Below, one piece after another: positions 7,090 through 7,448 of a DNA stretch of 7,448 nt. The stretch spans positions 1 through 7,448 of the forward strand of contig JALSNA010000417.1 of the NCBI GenBank assembly GCA_026987255.1, read 5' to 3'. How positions within the stretch are numbered: the first letter of the stretch is position 1; each line of letters starts with the position of its first letter. The position numbers and the translations under genes are program-made. Source of the stretch: Hyphomicrobiales bacterium. GTDB taxonomy: Bacteria; Pseudomonadota; Alphaproteobacteria; Rhizobiales; Aestuariivirgaceae. The notes beneath the pieces are model-generated. The model made no database searches, had not been told where the DNA came from, and saw only the letters and a program-made list of their open reading frames with translations.

Positions 7090-7448
7090 TTATTTCAGCC
7101 GCATGGGCAGACCGGCGACGATGAAATGCACTTCATCGGCCTCCTGGGCCAGCATCTGGTTGGCAAAGCCCGCCTCGTCGCGGAAATAGCGCCCCAGGGG
7201 CGTATCGGGCACGATGCCCAGCCCCACCTCGCTGCTGACCATGCAGATGCGGCCGGGCAAGGCGCGGACCATGTCGCACAGATCCTCGACTTCCGCCGCC
7301 ACGTCGCGCTTGTCCATCATCAGGTTGCTCAGCCAGATGGTGATGCAGTCGATGAGAATGAAGGTCTCGTCCGCGGCCTGGCGGCGCAAGGCGCAAGCCA
7401 GCTCCAGGGGCTCTTCCACGGTCAGCCAGCCATCTCCCCGGCGCGCCC
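7090..7448 (-). CDS. cobU: Adenosylcobinamide kinase / adenosylcobinamide-phosphate guanylyltransferase, C-terminal part
   Basis: CobU (CobP in some organisms) phosphorylates adenosylcobinamide and then transfers GMP to it, making GDP-cobinamide for nucleotide-loop assembly of vitamin B12. The window shows the last 118 codons of a protein usually about 170-180 residues long; the P-loop and the guanylylated histidine lie beyond the right edge. Visible family features are ARRGDGWLTVEEPLELA at the very edge (the usual R-R-x-x-x-W-x-T-x-E-x-P region just after that histidine), DCITIWLSN at about 7350-7324, VSSEVGLGIVPDTPLGRYFR, and the ending VAGLPMRLK before TAA. The common motif reads NEVG where this protein has S-E-V-G. 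No in-window start is real: the frame is open to the edge, and the GTG at 7419 is internal. Other cob genes are probably further upstream, outside the window. Confidence 0.94.
   Translation of the reverse strand, partial: ARRGDGWLTVEEPLELACALRRQAADETFILIDCITIWLSNLMMDKRDVAAEVEDLCDMVRALPGRICMVSSEVGLGIVPDTPLGRYFRDEAGFANQMLAQEADEVHFIVAGLPMRLK

Noticed and set aside
5513..7189. 558-residue plus-strand ORF opposite tig and the tRNA
   Set aside because: It runs antisense through tig, the tRNA-Leu gene and into cobU. The segment CGRRDSNPHGLPHRNLNP is the familiar false translation of an antisense tRNA-Leu.
7417..7419. GTG as a start codon of a 109-residue gene
   Set aside because: The frame stays open to the right edge and encodes conserved CobU residues (ARRGDGWLT) upstream of it, so this GTG is internal.

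Overview
This GC-rich window is a conserved housekeeping segment, probably from an alphaproteobacterium. That placement rests on three things: the trigger factor's N-terminus and lysine-rich tail, an IlvD of the CN/CDKS/CGAQF type with strong resemblance to alphaproteobacterial versions, and overall codon and base composition. It is an inference from protein character, not from a search. Every gene I can support is on the minus strand, so transcription runs from high to low coordinates. I see no mobile element, phage gene, CRISPR array or defence gene.

In transcription order: the C-terminal two thirds of cobU (cobalamin nucleotide-loop assembly; starts outside the right edge), a tRNA-Leu with anticodon UAG and an encoded CCA end, tig (trigger factor, ribosome-associated chaperone), a clear intrinsic terminator, a 351-base leader region with several possible regulatory structures, ilvD (dihydroxy-acid dehydratase, branched-chain amino acid synthesis), a Sel1-repeat lipoprotein of unknown function that overlaps or abuts ilvD, trkA (potassium uptake regulator), and the first 248 codons of guaB (IMP dehydrogenase), which leaves the window at the left edge.

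The genes do not form one pathway. ilvD and the Sel1 lipoprotein gene are almost certainly co-transcribed. trkA and guaB follow after gaps of 106 and 148 bases with no convincing terminator, so read-through is possible. tig and the tRNA gene are separated by about 117 bases holding a long imperfect hairpin and no U-tract terminator, so a shared transcript is also possible.

I did not find a convincing new biological system. The parts most worth a second look are the ilvD leader (a near-perfect 20-base dyad, an imperfect hairpin followed by six T, and short ORFs), the hairpin in front of tig, the eight-G tract at the start of the Sel1 lipoprotein gene, and that protein itself. The long plus-strand ORFs are antisense shadows of the real genes.
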